From Streptomyces sp. ISL-100 (GTDB taxonomy: Bacteria > Actinomycetota > Actinomycetes > Streptomycetales > Streptomycetaceae): a stretch of 64,000 nt of DNA. Position 1 is the stretch's first letter. The number at the start of each line of letters is the position of its first letter. The stretch covers positions 62,001-126,000 of the forward strand of contig NZ_JAGGOK010000036.1 in assembly GCF_018614615.1 (NCBI RefSeq). The letters are read 5' to 3'. The position numbers and the translations under genes were made by a program. Below the pieces are notes generated by a model. The model made no database searches and was not told the origin of the DNA. It saw only the letters and a list, made by a program, of their open reading frames with translations. Shown here one piece after another: positions 48,716-57,889 of this stretch.

Positions 48716-49690
48716 ATGGCCAAGAAGCGCCCCCAGCCCGCAAGGGGAACCAAGCCGCAGGCTCAGGTCGCAGGCGGGGAGGTGCCGGTCGTCGGGGCCC
48801 GCGAGCCCTGCCCGTGCGGTTCCGGCCGTCGCTACAAGGCCTGCCACGGCCGCGCCGCCTCGCACGCCGTCACCGAACTGGTCCAGCGCCCCTTCGAGGG
48901 CCTGCCCGGCGAATGCGACTGGGTCGCCCTGCGCGAGCTGGTGCCCGCCGCGACCGTACCGCTGACACTGAAGGACGGGCTGCCGGACGACGTCCCCTCC
49001 GTCACGCTGGCGACCGTACTTCCGATGGCCTGGCCGGCCCTGCGCCGCGACGACGGCTCGGTCCTGCTTGGCCTGCAGAACGACACCCCCTCCGGCGACC
49101 TGAGCCGCGACCTCGCGGACACCTTGCGGCGCGCGCTGACCGCGAAGCCCGGCACGCCGGTCGCGGCCGAGCGCGCCCCGGCGGACGGTCCGCGCCTGCA
49201 GGACCTGCTCGACGCCGGCGCGCCCTTCGAGCCCGAAGTGCACTCCGGCTTCGAGTTCTGGGTCCCCGACGCGGAGAACGCGACACCCGAGGTGAGCGCC
49301 TCCCTGGAGCGCGCCAACGCCGCCGCGATTCCCACGGTCAGGCTGACCGGTGTCGACGCCGCGTACTGGTGCGAGACACCCGACAAGAACCACCTGCGCT
49401 GGGTCATGCCGTACGCCGAGGACCAGCTCCTCGACGCGCTCGCCCGGCTGCACGCCGCCGGTACGTCCTCGCTCGGCGAAGGCACCCGGCTCGTCGGCTC
49501 CTTCCGCGCGCACGGGCTGATGGTTCCGGTCTGGGACCTGCCGAGCGAGACCAGGGCCGAGGACATCGAGAAGGCCGCCGCGGAGCTCGCCGAGCGGCTG
49601 GCCGTGGCCCTCGCCTCGGACGCTCCGCTGACGCCGGAGGAGCGCCGCGCGCGGGGCGGTCTCACCAACCGCCAGGTGACGCTCAGCTGA
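48716..49690 (+). CDS. DUF5926-family protein with SEC-C zinc motif
   Basis: The 324-residue protein starts MAKKRPQPARGTKPQ and has the SEC-C metal-binding motif REPCPCGSGRRYKACHGRAA near residues 30-50. A long acidic domain follows (PFEGLPGECDWVALRELVPA, FEFWVPDAENATPEVSASLE, NHLRWVMPYAEDQLLDALAR). The family is conserved in actinobacteria without a known function; the SEC-C motif suggests a ribosome or Sec link, which is inference. GGGAGAAG precedes the ATG. Confidence 0.85.
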   Translation: MAKKRPQPARGTKPQAQVAGGEVPVVGAREPCPCGSGRRYKACHGRAASHAVTELVQRPFEGLPGECDWVALRELVPAATVPLTLKDGLPDDVPSVTLATVLPMAWPALRRDDGSVLLGLQNDTPSGDLSRDLADTLRRALTAKPGTPVAAERAPADGPRLQDLLDAGAPFEPEVHSGFEFWVPDAENATPEVSASLERANAAAIPTVRLTGVDAAYWCETPDKNHLRWVMPYAEDQLLDALARLHAAGTSSLGEGTRLVGSFRAHGLMVPVWDLPSETRAEDIEKAAAELAERLAVALASDAPLTPEERRARGGLTNRQVTLS

Positions 49691-49739
49691 CAGTGACAAT
49701 TTCTGTCGGCCGATCGGTGACTCCGGTCACACCCTCGTT

Positions 49740-49890
49740 TCAGCAGATAAATCCCTGTCTGAATAAGGGAGATCGAATTTGCCAACCGCAGATCTCTTGT
49801 TACCGTTCTAAGTGCCCGGTCGCTGGTGCATCCCCCGTCGCCAGCGGCCGGGTCTTTCTGTATCCCGGTTCCGTCGCGCGTCGCACCGAC
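49740..49890 (+). ncRNA. Candidate small RNA with C-rich hairpin loop
   Basis: A strong hairpin at 49815-49852 (CCCGGTCGCTGG and CCAGCGGCCGGG, one G-T pair) has a 14-base loop containing CCCCC and is followed by TCTTTCTGT, like an intrinsic terminator. The upstream 70 bases are unusually AT-rich (TAAATCCCTGTCTGAATAAG). It is convergent with a secreted-protein gene. I recall a small RNA named after the S. coelicolor DUF5926 gene, but cannot verify that. Confidence 0.4.
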
Positions 49891-49892
49891 CG

Positions 49893-50477
49893 TCAACGGG
49901 GCGCGGGCACCGCCGAGTTGCTTCCGGAGCGCAGCAGCAACGGCTCGTCTCCCGCCGCGGCGAACTCCGAGACGGCCGAATATTCATCGGCTTTTCCGCG
50001 CGACGGCTCACGCGGTGTTTCACACACCCCGGGTTCGTCCTGCGCACTCACCGGACAATGCATCTGAACGGTCCGGCCGGCCGGGCCCATCAGGGTGAGA
50101 ACGGATCGAAGTTCCGTCCCCGTCGCGTTGCGGTAGTACGTACGCGCCCAGGTACTGCCGTCCTCGGTCAGCACACAGGTCTGGCCCTCGATGCCTTCTG
50201 GAGAGCTGAGCTCGGGACCGCACTGCGGAGCGTTCCCGGGAACGTCGTCCTGACCGTTCCCGGGAACGTCCTTTTGAGCGTTCGGGGGAACGTCCTTTTG
50301 AGCGTTCGGGGGAACGTCCTTTTGAGCGTTCCCCGGAACGTTCACCGCAGCCGCCTTGGCGTCGTCGGGTACGGACAGCGGCTCGGGCTCCGCGGAGGCG
50401 CCGGCCAGCGGCAGCAGGACGGTGAACACGACGACGGCCGCGAGCCCGATCATGCGGAGATTCAAGGCGGGTCCCAC
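49893..50477 (-). CDS. Secreted protein with octapeptide repeats
   Basis: A signal peptide (LRMIGLAAVVVFTVLLPLAG, cleavage near ASA-EPE) is followed by five octapeptide units of type NVPGNAQKD/NVPPNAQKD (about residues 45-85). Then comes a folded region with four cysteines (PQCGPELSS, QTCVLTEDG, VQMHCPVSA, PGVCETP), and a tail. The cysteine-bearing domain probably makes two disulfides. The repeat region encodes flexible Pro/Asn spacers. Function is unknown. Confidence 0.7.
   Translation of the reverse strand: MGPALNLRMIGLAAVVVFTVLLPLAGASAEPEPLSVPDDAKAAAVNVPGNAQKDVPPNAQKDVPPNAQKDVPGNGQDDVPGNAPQCGPELSSPEGIEGQTCVLTEDGSTWARTYYRNATGTELRSVLTLMGPAGRTVQMHCPVSAQDEPGVCETPREPSRGKADEYSAVSEFAAAGDEPLLLRSGSNSAVPAPR
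50228..50347. repeat. Five 24-bp tandem repeats
   Basis: Units begin GAGCGTTC and continue SGGGAACGTC or a variant; the third and fourth are identical. The first two contain the perfect palindrome CGTTCCCGGGAACG. They are in frame within the secreted-protein gene. Confidence 0.85.
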
Positions 50478-50620
50478 CTGTCAACTGCCCGGAAATTCTT
50501 GACGGTGGGCCGAAGATATCGACGGATGACCGGTGACACGGCAGCCGCGCGCCCGAATCCCTCAGAACACGGGCGCGCTCACACCCATACGAGTGAGTAC
50601 GGGTGAGTACGGGTGAGCTC

Positions 50621-51331
50621 TCAGTACGCGAGCCTGCTGCCGCCGTCCGGTGCGCCATTGCTCGCCGCCACCAGCGCGTCCACAACCGCCTCGACATCCG
50701 GCAGCCAGGGCGCGGCCGAACCGGCCAGGGGGGCCCTTTCCCAGCACACTTGCCCGGTCCCCGTCTCGGAGGGCGGCAGCACCAGATAGCCGCCCTCTCC
50801 GTGGAACCGCAGCGAACTGGGCACCCAGTCCTTGGCGTACAACAGCTCACCGAGCCGCTCCAGGGAGTACGGGGCGACCAGCAGCGACCAGCGGGTCGCA
50901 GTCGCGACTACGGGGCCCAGGCGCATCCCCATGCCGTCGAGCGCCGTCAGCGCGACGGCGCCGGCGACCGCGGGGAGGCTGATCGCGCACGGAGCGGCGC
51001 CCCCGGTGGCCAGCATGATGGGCGCGGTCGGACGGTTGGTCCACCACCAGCGGATCATGCGTTCGTCCGTGGTGGCCGCCAGGAGGCCCGGGTCGAAGGG
51101 GTGCGCGCCGGGAACCACGCATTCTGGATCGGGGCAGGCACACGCCCGTCCGGGGCTGCCTGGGCCGCTGGAGCCGCCGCGGCCACCGCCGGCGGCGGCA
51201 GTTTTCAGGCCCACTCCGGGGAGCACGGGCCACTGCCAAGCGGTGGCGCAGGTCAGCGCCGCGCCGAGTTGGGCAGGCCCCTCACTTCGCCGGAACCGGA
51301 GCCTGCGTCGCTTTCCGGGGATCTCGCGCAT
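50621..51331 (-). CDS. Primase/polymerase-domain protein lacking the metal-binding aspartates
   Basis: The 236-residue protein aligns with prim-pol domains (GAALTCATAWQWPVLPGVGL, DERMIRWWWTNRPTAPIMLA, APYSLERLGELLYAKDWVPS, GEGGYLVLPPSETG). Where the active family has the metal DxD (IGIDLD in the homologue at 31.3 kb) this protein reads CAISLP, so it cannot carry the usual two-metal chemistry. It has a cysteine pair (CACPDPEC) in the zinc-like insert. Its start is the ATG at 51331. A structural or DNA-binding role is likely. Confidence 0.8.
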   Translation of the reverse strand: MREIPGKRRRLRFRRSEGPAQLGAALTCATAWQWPVLPGVGLKTAAAGGGRGGSSGPGSPGRACACPDPECVVPGAHPFDPGLLAATTDERMIRWWWTNRPTAPIMLATGGAAPCAISLPAVAGAVALTALDGMGMRLGPVVATATRWSLLVAPYSLERLGELLYAKDWVPSSLRFHGEGGYLVLPPSETGTGQVCWERAPLAGSAAPWLPDVEAVVDALVAASNGAPDGGSRLAY

Positions 51332-51798
51332 GAGCGCTCGTTCCTTTCCGTTGAACGCCGAGGTCCATATCACACCATGTGTGCATATCTTCACTGAGCG
51401 TGCACGTCACGTACTGGCTGCGTACTGGTGGTGCATCGCCGCACTTTTCAGCCTGCGGCACGGGTAGCCCCTCGGGGCCAAGCGTGAAACGTAGCGGAGG
51501 GTGGCGCACACATGGCGCTTAACTGATCCGTACTGGCATCTGCGGTAGATCCGTAGTGCTGTCCCGCGTGCAGTCCCGCTGTCGGGGATGAGGCACGGCC
51601 CACGGCGATTAAGACGCCCAGGCCCGCCGCCAGGTTCCGGGGCGGTCCCAACTGCCCCTGGCCATCACCGATTAGGTACCCATCACGGTTCATATGACGC
51701 GCTGTCGAACACCATCAGTCGACCGCAAATTATTGCCGTGTGTGGCATTTTTAGGCCAAGTTGCCTATCCCACAGACACCAACAGTCCCACGATGACA
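51332..51798. other. Divergent intergenic region, 467 bp
   Basis: It separates the primase-like gene (minus) from the GAF/PP2C gene (plus). The part at about 51715-51795 is AT-richer (GCAAATTATTGCCGTGTGTG). No good gene, RNA or long palindrome is seen. In-frame codons upstream of 51799 could extend the phosphatase, but no ribosome-binding site supports them. Confidence 0.4.
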
Positions 51799-53301
51799 AT
51801 GCTGGACATCCCCTTACTTGTGCGTGTACATGTGGATGCATTGATAGCGGCGCAGAATGACATGGGGGTTTGCGATGCTATTGAGCAAAACGCACCAGCT
51901 GGAAAGCCTGCGATCATGAGCGCCCCTCACGTGCCGAAAGTGGCTGGAATCGATCCAGTGGTTCCGCCCCCCGCGCACACTGTCGCGCCTCATCCGGCCA
52001 CCCCCGCCCCACCCGCCGCCGCCGGCGCGGTGCTTCAGGACCGGCTCGCGGGCTGGGTCTCCGACCTCACCACCCTCCATGAACTCACCGAACGCCTGGT
52101 CCGCACCCGTTCGCTCGACAGCGCACTGCACGAACTGCTGCGCGCCGGCGCCGCCCTCGTGGGCGCCCGCCGCGGCCTCGTCGTCCTCGAACCGGCCGAC
52201 GGCCTCGGCCCCTCCACCACCGTCGGCCTCGGCCTCGCCCACGCCGACCTCGGCCACATCGAGACCGTGCCGCGCAGCTCCACGTCGTACGGGCGGCTCC
52301 TCGACGGACTCCCCGGAAGCCCCCGCCCGAGCGAGATCGCCCACCCCGACCTCCTCGGCGAGGCGGAACTCGACCCGCGCCACCGCGAAGTCGCCGCGCG
52401 CCTGGGATACGCCGCCAGCTACGCCCTGCCCCTGACCACCGAAACCTCCCCGCGCCTCGGCGCCGCCGTCTGGCTGTACGACGAACCGGCCGAACCCTCG
52501 GAGCGCCAGCGCCACCTCGCGAGCCTCTACGCCCGCTACGCCGCCGAACACCTGGCCCGGCTGCTGGAGCTCGAACACGCCCACGCCCAGGTGGCCACCG
52601 TCACCGAGGAACTGCTGCCCAGCAGACTGCCCCGGGTCGCCGGGATGCAGCTCGCCGCCCGCCACCGCACAGGCCCCCAGGGCGGCGGCGACTGGTACGA
52701 CGCCCTGCCGCTCCCCGAAGGCGCTCTCGGGCTCGCCGTCGGGTCGGTCTCCGGAACGGGCCCCAGCGCCCTGGCCGCGATGGGACGACTGCGGGCCAGC
52801 CTCCGGGCGTACGCCGTCATGGAGGGCGAGGACCCCGTCGCCGTACTGTCCGACCTCGAACTGCTGCTGCGGCTCACCGAACCGGCCAGATCGGCCACCG
52901 CGCTCTTCGCCTACTGCGAACCGGCCCAGCGCAAAATCGTGCTGGCCGGCGCCGGACACAGCCCCCCACTGATCATCGGCGACCGCCGCACCGAATACGT
53001 CGAGACCTCACTGTCCGCACCGCTGGGCATGCTCGCCTGCTGGGAGGCACCGAGCGTGGAACTCACGCCCGCACCCGGCGAAACAGTGCTCCTCTACACC
53101 GACGGGCTGCTGGAGCGCACCGGCGACCCCATGGACCGCGCGTTCGCACGCCTGCACGCCGCCGCCGCGAGCGTGCCCAGGGCCGTGAGGAACGACCCCG
53201 GAGCGATCGCCGACCACGTACTGCGCATCATGCTCCCCAACGGCGCCGACACGGCCGATTCGGCGGAAGACATCGTGCTGCTCGCCGCACGGTTCGACTG
53301 A
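51799..53301 (+). CDS. GAF domain/SpoIIE-type PP2C phosphatase
   Basis: The protein is about 500 aa. The N-terminus MLDIPLLVRVHVDALIAAQN is a conserved opening of this Streptomyces family and decides the start, although ATG 51793 is also possible. A GAF domain covers about 105-260. The SpoIIE/PP2C domain (about 275-495) has GGDWYDALPLPEG, MGRLRASLRAYA, VLAGAGHSPPLII and VLLYTDGLLERTG. The second metal motif, normally GDVxGHG, reads GSVSGTG, replacing one metal aspartate with serine. Such proteins dephosphorylate anti-sigma antagonists; this one may be weak or altered. Confidence 0.82.
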   Translation: MLDIPLLVRVHVDALIAAQNDMGVCDAIEQNAPAGKPAIMSAPHVPKVAGIDPVVPPPAHTVAPHPATPAPPAAAGAVLQDRLAGWVSDLTTLHELTERLVRTRSLDSALHELLRAGAALVGARRGLVVLEPADGLGPSTTVGLGLAHADLGHIETVPRSSTSYGRLLDGLPGSPRPSEIAHPDLLGEAELDPRHREVAARLGYAASYALPLTTETSPRLGAAVWLYDEPAEPSERQRHLASLYARYAAEHLARLLELEHAHAQVATVTEELLPSRLPRVAGMQLAARHRTGPQGGGDWYDALPLPEGALGLAVGSVSGTGPSALAAMGRLRASLRAYAVMEGEDPVAVLSDLELLLRLTEPARSATALFAYCEPAQRKIVLAGAGHSPPLIIGDRRTEYVETSLSAPLGMLACWEAPSVELTPAPGETVLLYTDGLLERTGDPMDRAFARLHAAAASVPRAVRNDPGAIADHVLRIMLPNGADTADSAEDIVLLAARFD

Positions 53302-53389
53302 TCCGTCACAGTTGCCCACGGCTCCCTGGGCCGTCTTCCCGTCGCACATACGATGGAGGGCGGTCCAGTGTCGTATCAAGGAGACAGTC

Positions 53390-54859
53390 GTGTCCGAAGA
53401 GCTCATGCCGGAGACCCCGGAAGAGACCGAAGAGCCGATCAAGCAGCGGAAGAACGGCCTGTACCCGGGCGTGTCCGACGAGCTCGCCGAGAACATGAAG
53501 TCCGGCTGGGCCGACACCGAACTGCACGGCCTGGAGCCGATCGCGCAGGCCGGCCACACCGCCGACCGCCGCGCCGCACTCTCCGCACGCTTCCCCGGCG
53601 AGCGCCTGGTGATCCCCGCGGGCAACCTCAAGACCCGCTCGAACGACACCGAGTACGCCTTCCGCGCCTCCACCGAATACGCCTACCTCACCGGCGACCA
53701 GACTCAGGACGGCGTCCTCGTCCTGGAACCCCGTCCGGAAGGCGACGGCGGCCACGACGCGACGATCTACCTCCTGCCCCGCTCCGACCGCGAGAACGGC
53801 GAATTCTGGCTCGACGGCCAGGGCGAGCTGTGGGTCGGCCGCCGCCACTCCCTCACCGAGGCCGAGCAACTGCTCGGAATCCCGGCGAAGGACGTCCGCG
53901 AACTGACCGCCGCGCTGAAGGAAGCCACCGGACCGGTCCGCAACGTCCGCGGACACGACGCCGGCATCGAAGCCGCACTGACCGACAAGGTCACCGCCGA
54001 GCGCGACGAGGAACTGCGCGTCTACCTCTCCGAAGCCCGCGCCGTGAAGGATGCCTTCGAAATCGGCGAGCTCCAGAAGGCCGTCGACTCGACCGTCCGC
54101 GGCTTCGAGGACGTCGTCAAGATCCTCGACAAGGCCGAAGCCACCAGCGAGCGCTACATCGAAGGCACCTTCTTCCTGCGCGCCCGCGTCGAGGGCAACG
54201 ACATCGGCTACGGCTCCATCTGCGCCGCCGGACCCCACGCCACCACCCTGCACTGGGTACGCAACGACGGCGACGTACGCTCCGGCGACCTGCTGCTCCT
54301 CGACGCCGGAGTAGAGACCCACACTCTCTATACCGCCGACATCACGCGCACCCTGCCGATCAACGGCACCTTCACCGACCTCCAGCGCAAGATCTACGAC
54401 GCGGTGTACGAAGCCCAGGAGGCCGGAATCGCGGCCGTGAAGCCCGGCGCCAAGTACCGCGACTTCCACGACGCCTCGCAGCACGTACTCGCCGAGAAGC
54501 TCGTCGAATGGGGCCTCGTCGAAGGCCCGGTCGAACGCGTCCTGGAGCTGGGCCTCCAGCGCCGCTGGACCCTCCACGGCACCGGCCACATGCTCGGCAT
54601 GGACGTCCACGACTGCGCCGCCGCCCGCCGTGAGGCGTACGCCGACGGAACACTGGAGCCGGGCATGTGCCTGACCGTCGAGCCCGGCCTGTACTTCCAG
54701 GCCGACGACCTGACCGTGCCCGCCGAGTACCGCGGCATCGGCGTCCGCATCGAGGACGACATCCTCGTCACCGAGGACGGCAACCGGAACCTGTCGGCCG
54801 GGCTGCCGCGCCGCTCCGACGAAGTCGAAGCCTGGATGGCGCAGGTCAAGCAGGGCTGA
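53390..54859 (+). CDS. pepP: Xaa-Pro aminopeptidase (aminopeptidase P)
   Basis: The 489-residue pita-bread metallopeptidase removes N-terminal residues next to proline. Metal ligands are visible in order: Asp in LLLDAGVET, Asp in YTADITRTLP, His in HGTGHMLGMDVHD, Glu in TVEPGLYF and Glu in RIEDDILVT. The N-terminal creatinase-like domain (FRASTEYAYLTGDQTQDGVL) is present. The GTG start follows AAGGAG. Confidence 0.93.
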   Translation: MSEELMPETPEETEEPIKQRKNGLYPGVSDELAENMKSGWADTELHGLEPIAQAGHTADRRAALSARFPGERLVIPAGNLKTRSNDTEYAFRASTEYAYLTGDQTQDGVLVLEPRPEGDGGHDATIYLLPRSDRENGEFWLDGQGELWVGRRHSLTEAEQLLGIPAKDVRELTAALKEATGPVRNVRGHDAGIEAALTDKVTAERDEELRVYLSEARAVKDAFEIGELQKAVDSTVRGFEDVVKILDKAEATSERYIEGTFFLRARVEGNDIGYGSICAAGPHATTLHWVRNDGDVRSGDLLLLDAGVETHTLYTADITRTLPINGTFTDLQRKIYDAVYEAQEAGIAAVKPGAKYRDFHDASQHVLAEKLVEWGLVEGPVERVLELGLQRRWTLHGTGHMLGMDVHDCAAARREAYADGTLEPGMCLTVEPGLYFQADDLTVPAEYRGIGVRIEDDILVTEDGNRNLSAGLPRRSDEVEAWMAQVKQG

Positions 54860-54901
54860 CGTAACAGCGACCACCCGCGCGAGGGCGTACCGCTGAGGAC
54901 C

Positions 54902-55360
54902 TCAGGACACCTTGAGCAGTGCGCCCTCGCGCCATTTCAGGATCTTGTCGAAACTGACCACGGCGCCGCTCCCCGGCCTGTTTCTGAAATGGACATGGTC
55001 GGCCAGCTGCTCGATCAGGCACAGACCTCTGCCGTTCTCCGCCGAAGTGTGCGCCGGAAGCAGATCAGCGCGATGCCCCCGCCGTGAAGAAGGAAAGCCC
55101 GGCCCGGAGTCGGCGACCTCAATACGGCATTTCTCGCCGTCCAGATAAGCGGTCACGCGATATTCCGCGGAAGGTGCTCCGGGTCGCTCGTCCCCACCGT
55201 GCTCGACCGCGTTCGCACAGGCTTCGCTGAGCGCGACCGACAGGTCGTAGGAGATGTCCGGATCCACCCCCGCCGTCTCCATGGTGCCGAGCAGAAGGCG
55301 GCGGGCGAGCGGGACGCTCGCGGCTTCGCGCCGCAAGTGGAGAGACCACCAGATGCTCAT
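54902..55360 (-). CDS. RsbW-like ATP-binding regulatory protein
   Basis: The 152-residue GHKL ATPase has N-box LSVALSEACANAVEHGG, G1 VADSGPGF and G2 ENGRGLCLI. It begins MSIWWSLHLRREAASVPLAR, typical of Streptomyces anti-sigma-type kinases. It is convergent with pepP (short CTGAGG-CCTCAG palindrome between the ends) and divergent from the copper-operon membrane gene. Confidence 0.87.
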   Translation of the reverse strand: MSIWWSLHLRREAASVPLARRLLLGTMETAGVDPDISYDLSVALSEACANAVEHGGDERPGAPSAEYRVTAYLDGEKCRIEVADSGPGFPSSRRGHRADLLPAHTSAENGRGLCLIEQLADHVHFRNRPGSGAVVSFDKILKWREGALLKVS

Positions 55361-55540
55361 GCTCCAGCCTCCTGGCTGCGGCTCGACATACGGATACGTA
55401 TTGCCGCAAGCAGCGCTTCATAAGCGTGGAGTGAACGTGATTGCCCTCATTCGGCCGACGCGCGCACTCCTTACGCCGGTGTATACGCTCCTGGACCTGC
55501 CGTACGAATGCCGTGAACGCAGTGCGATGATGTCGGGGCC

Positions 55541-56344
55541 ATGTCTACGTCCGACGCACGCGCCGGAGCCCGTCTGCGGCTGCTCAGGACCGCGGTGTTC
55601 ACCGCGGTCTGCGTTGTGCTGTCCGCGACCGGACATGTCATAGCGTCCTGCGCCACCGTCCCCTGGTGGACGCTGGCACTCGGCTGCACCGCCGTGTTCG
55701 GCCTCGTCACACCGTTCGCCGGGCGCGCCCGCTCAATGCCCGCCATCGCCGGCGCACTGGCCTGCGGACAGCTCGCACTGCACACCCTCTTCGGACTCGG
55801 CCAGCACAACCCGGCCCTCGAAAGCGCGGCCACCGACACCTCGCTGCGCGCCTTCGCCGCCAAGCTCGTGTGCAGCGCAGGCGCACTGCCGCTCAGCACC
55901 GCCGAAGCACGCCGGATCATCACCGAAGCCGGCCTCGACCCCGCCTCCGTACACCAGGCACAGCAGCACCTCGCGCACACCGCAGCGCACCACACAGGAG
56001 CCACCGAACCGGCCGCCGGGCTGCTGCCCACCCTCCCGATGCTGCTCGGCCACCTCCTGGCGGCCGTCGCCACCGGATGGCTCCTGCGGCGCGGGGAAAT
56101 CGCACTGTCCCGGCTGGTCCTGCTGTCGGCCCGCGGTGTCGCCGAAGGCGCGCTCGTACGGTCGCTGCGCGCCGCCCTGGCCCTCGTACGGGCGCTGAAC
56201 GTCGGCCCGCTCCCGGGAACGCCCGTACGCGGGCCACGCACGCCCCGTACGCCCTTCGTCACATTGCGACCGGCCGGGGAAGCCCTCCAGCACACGGTGA
56301 TCAGGCGCGGACCGCCCACTGCGGCGCTCGTTCTCGCAGCCTGA
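55541..56344 (+). CDS. Membrane protein at the head of the copper operon
   Basis: The 267-residue protein has four or five transmembrane segments (AVFTAVCVVLSATGHVIASC, WWTLALGCTAVFGLVTPFAG, AGALACGQLALHTLFGLGQH, LLGHLLAAVATGWLLRRGE). Between them is a His-rich loop (VHQAQQHLAHTAAHHTG) that could bind metal. It precedes the YcnI, Sco and PCuAC genes on the same strand, so a part in copper handling is likely but inferred. Confidence 0.75.
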   Translation: MSTSDARAGARLRLLRTAVFTAVCVVLSATGHVIASCATVPWWTLALGCTAVFGLVTPFAGRARSMPAIAGALACGQLALHTLFGLGQHNPALESAATDTSLRAFAAKLVCSAGALPLSTAEARRIITEAGLDPASVHQAQQHLAHTAAHHTGATEPAAGLLPTLPMLLGHLLAAVATGWLLRRGEIALSRLVLLSARGVAEGALVRSLRAALALVRALNVGPLPGTPVRGPRTPRTPFVTLRPAGEALQHTVIRRGPPTAALVLAA

Positions 56345-56459
56345 CGCGGCGCACTCTCCGGCGTAACACACACACGACCACGGGAGCGGCGCCGCGGTGC
56401 CGGTGCGCACCCGCGCACCGGAGCGTCATTCACCTCTGCTCCGTGGAGTGCTCCCAGAC

Positions 56460-57191
56460 ATGAACGTTTCTCGTATCGCTGCCGTCTCCGTCGCCGGTGC
56501 CGCCGCCTCCACCGTCCTGCTGTTCGCGGGAACGGCCTTCGCGCACGTCGGCGTACAGCCCGTCGGCACCGCCGAAAAGGGCGGCTACGCCACCGTCAAC
56601 GTCAAGGTGCCCAACGAGCGGGACAACGCCTCGACCGTCAAGCTCGAAGTTTCCTTCCCCACCGAGCACCCGCTGTCGTCCGTCATGCCGCAGCCCGTGC
56701 CCGGCTGGAAGGTCGACGTCACCAAGACCAAGCTCGACAAGCCGCTCAAGGTCCACGGCAAGGAGATCAACGAGGCCGTCTCCAAGGTCACCTGGAGCGG
56801 CGGCAAGGTCGGACCCGGCCAGTTCCAGCAGTTCCCGCTCTCCCTCGGACAGCTGCCCGAAGACGCCGACCAGCTGGTCCTCAAGGCCGTCCAGACGTAC
56901 GACAACGAGGAAGTCGTCCGCTGGATCGAGGAGCCCAAGGACGGCGAGGAAGAGCCGCAGTCGCCCGCGCCCGTCCTCAAGCTGACCGAGCCCGCAGGAG
57001 ACGACCACCATGGCGCCTCCGGCAAGGAAGCCGCCAAGGCCGACGACACCGGCCACAAGGGCGAAATGGCGGCCGACAGCGACACCACCAGCAGCGACAC
57101 GACCGCCCGCATCCTCGGCATCGTCGGCATCATCGTGGGCGTCGCGGGTGTGGCCTTCGGCGTACTCGCCGGCCGCCGCCGCGCCGCCTGA
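56460..57191 (+). CDS. YcnI-family copper-associated protein (DUF1775)
   Basis: A signal peptide (AAVSVAGAAASTVLLFAGTA, cleavage just before HVGVQP) exposes an N-terminal His, a Cu(II) ligand in YcnI. The cupredoxin-like domain follows (GYATVNVKVPNERDNASTVK, QPVPGWKVDVTKTKLDKPL, VTWSGGKVGPGQFQQFPLSL). Near the C-terminus are a His/Asp-rich linker (DDHHGASGKEA) and one transmembrane helix (ILGIVGIIVGVAGVAFGVLA). It probably binds Cu(II) at the outer face of the membrane and works with the following Sco and PCuAC proteins. Confidence 0.9.
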   Translation: MNVSRIAAVSVAGAAASTVLLFAGTAFAHVGVQPVGTAEKGGYATVNVKVPNERDNASTVKLEVSFPTEHPLSSVMPQPVPGWKVDVTKTKLDKPLKVHGKEINEAVSKVTWSGGKVGPGQFQQFPLSLGQLPEDADQLVLKAVQTYDNEEVVRWIEEPKDGEEEPQSPAPVLKLTEPAGDDHHGASGKEAAKADDTGHKGEMAADSDTTSSDTTARILGIVGIIVGVAGVAFGVLAGRRRAA

Positions 57192-57229
57192 CGCCAACTC
57201 CCCTCACCGAACCACCAGGACATATCCAC

Positions 57230-57889
57230 ATGCGCAAGAAGACCGCGCTGACCGTGGCGGCGCTCGCCGCCACGGCCGCGCTCACCCTGTCCGCGTGCGG
57301 CGGCAAGACCGACGGCGGCTCCAAGCCCGTCACCGACGTCTCCGCCGCCACCAACGACAAAGCCGCGACCGTACTCGACCGGCCCTTCAAGAAGCCGGAC
57401 CTCGTCCTCACGGACACCCACGGCAAGAAGTACGACCTGCGCGAGCAGACCAAGGGCAAGCCGACACTCATCTACTACGGCTACACCAAATGCCCCGACG
57501 TCTGCCCACTGACGATGAGCAACATCGCCATCGCCTACAAGAAGCTCCCCCAGGCCGACCGGGACAAGCTCCAGGTCGTCTTCGTCACCACCGACCCCGA
57601 ACGCGACACCCCCGAAGCGCTCGGCAAGTGGCTCAAGGGCGCGGGCGACCCCGCCTTCACCGGACTCACCGGTGACTTCCCGACCATCCAGGCCGGGGCC
57701 CGCCAGATGGGAATCGGCATCGACCCGCCCAAGAAGGAAAAGAACGGCACGGTCGTCTCCATGCACGGCGCACAGGTCATCGCGTTCTCCCCGAAGACCG
57801 ACGCCGGATACGTCCTCTACAGCGAGGACACCTCCGCCGACGACTACATCAAGGACCTCCCCAAGCTCCTCAAGGGCGAGAAGCCGTGA
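57230..57889 (+). CDS. sco: Sco-family copper chaperone lipoprotein
   Basis: The lipobox is LSAC followed by GGK. The thioredoxin-like Sco domain has the copper CxxxC motif in GYTKCPDVCPLTMSN and the third ligand His in VVSMHGAQVIAF. In S. lividans the equivalent protein hands copper to the CuA site of cytochrome oxidase or to GlxA. The 219-aa length is normal. Its stop overlaps the PCuAC start by four bases. Confidence 0.92.
   Translation: MRKKTALTVAALAATAALTLSACGGKTDGGSKPVTDVSAATNDKAATVLDRPFKKPDLVLTDTHGKKYDLREQTKGKPTLIYYGYTKCPDVCPLTMSNIAIAYKKLPQADRDKLQVVFVTTDPERDTPEALGKWLKGAGDPAFTGLTGDFPTIQAGARQMGIGIDPPKKEKNGTVVSMHGAQVIAFSPKTDAGYVLYSEDTSADDYIKDLPKLLKGEKP

Noticed and set aside
50228..50347. 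Possible CRISPR array
   Set aside because: The units are contiguous with no spacers and are in frame in a secreted-protein gene; no cas genes are present.
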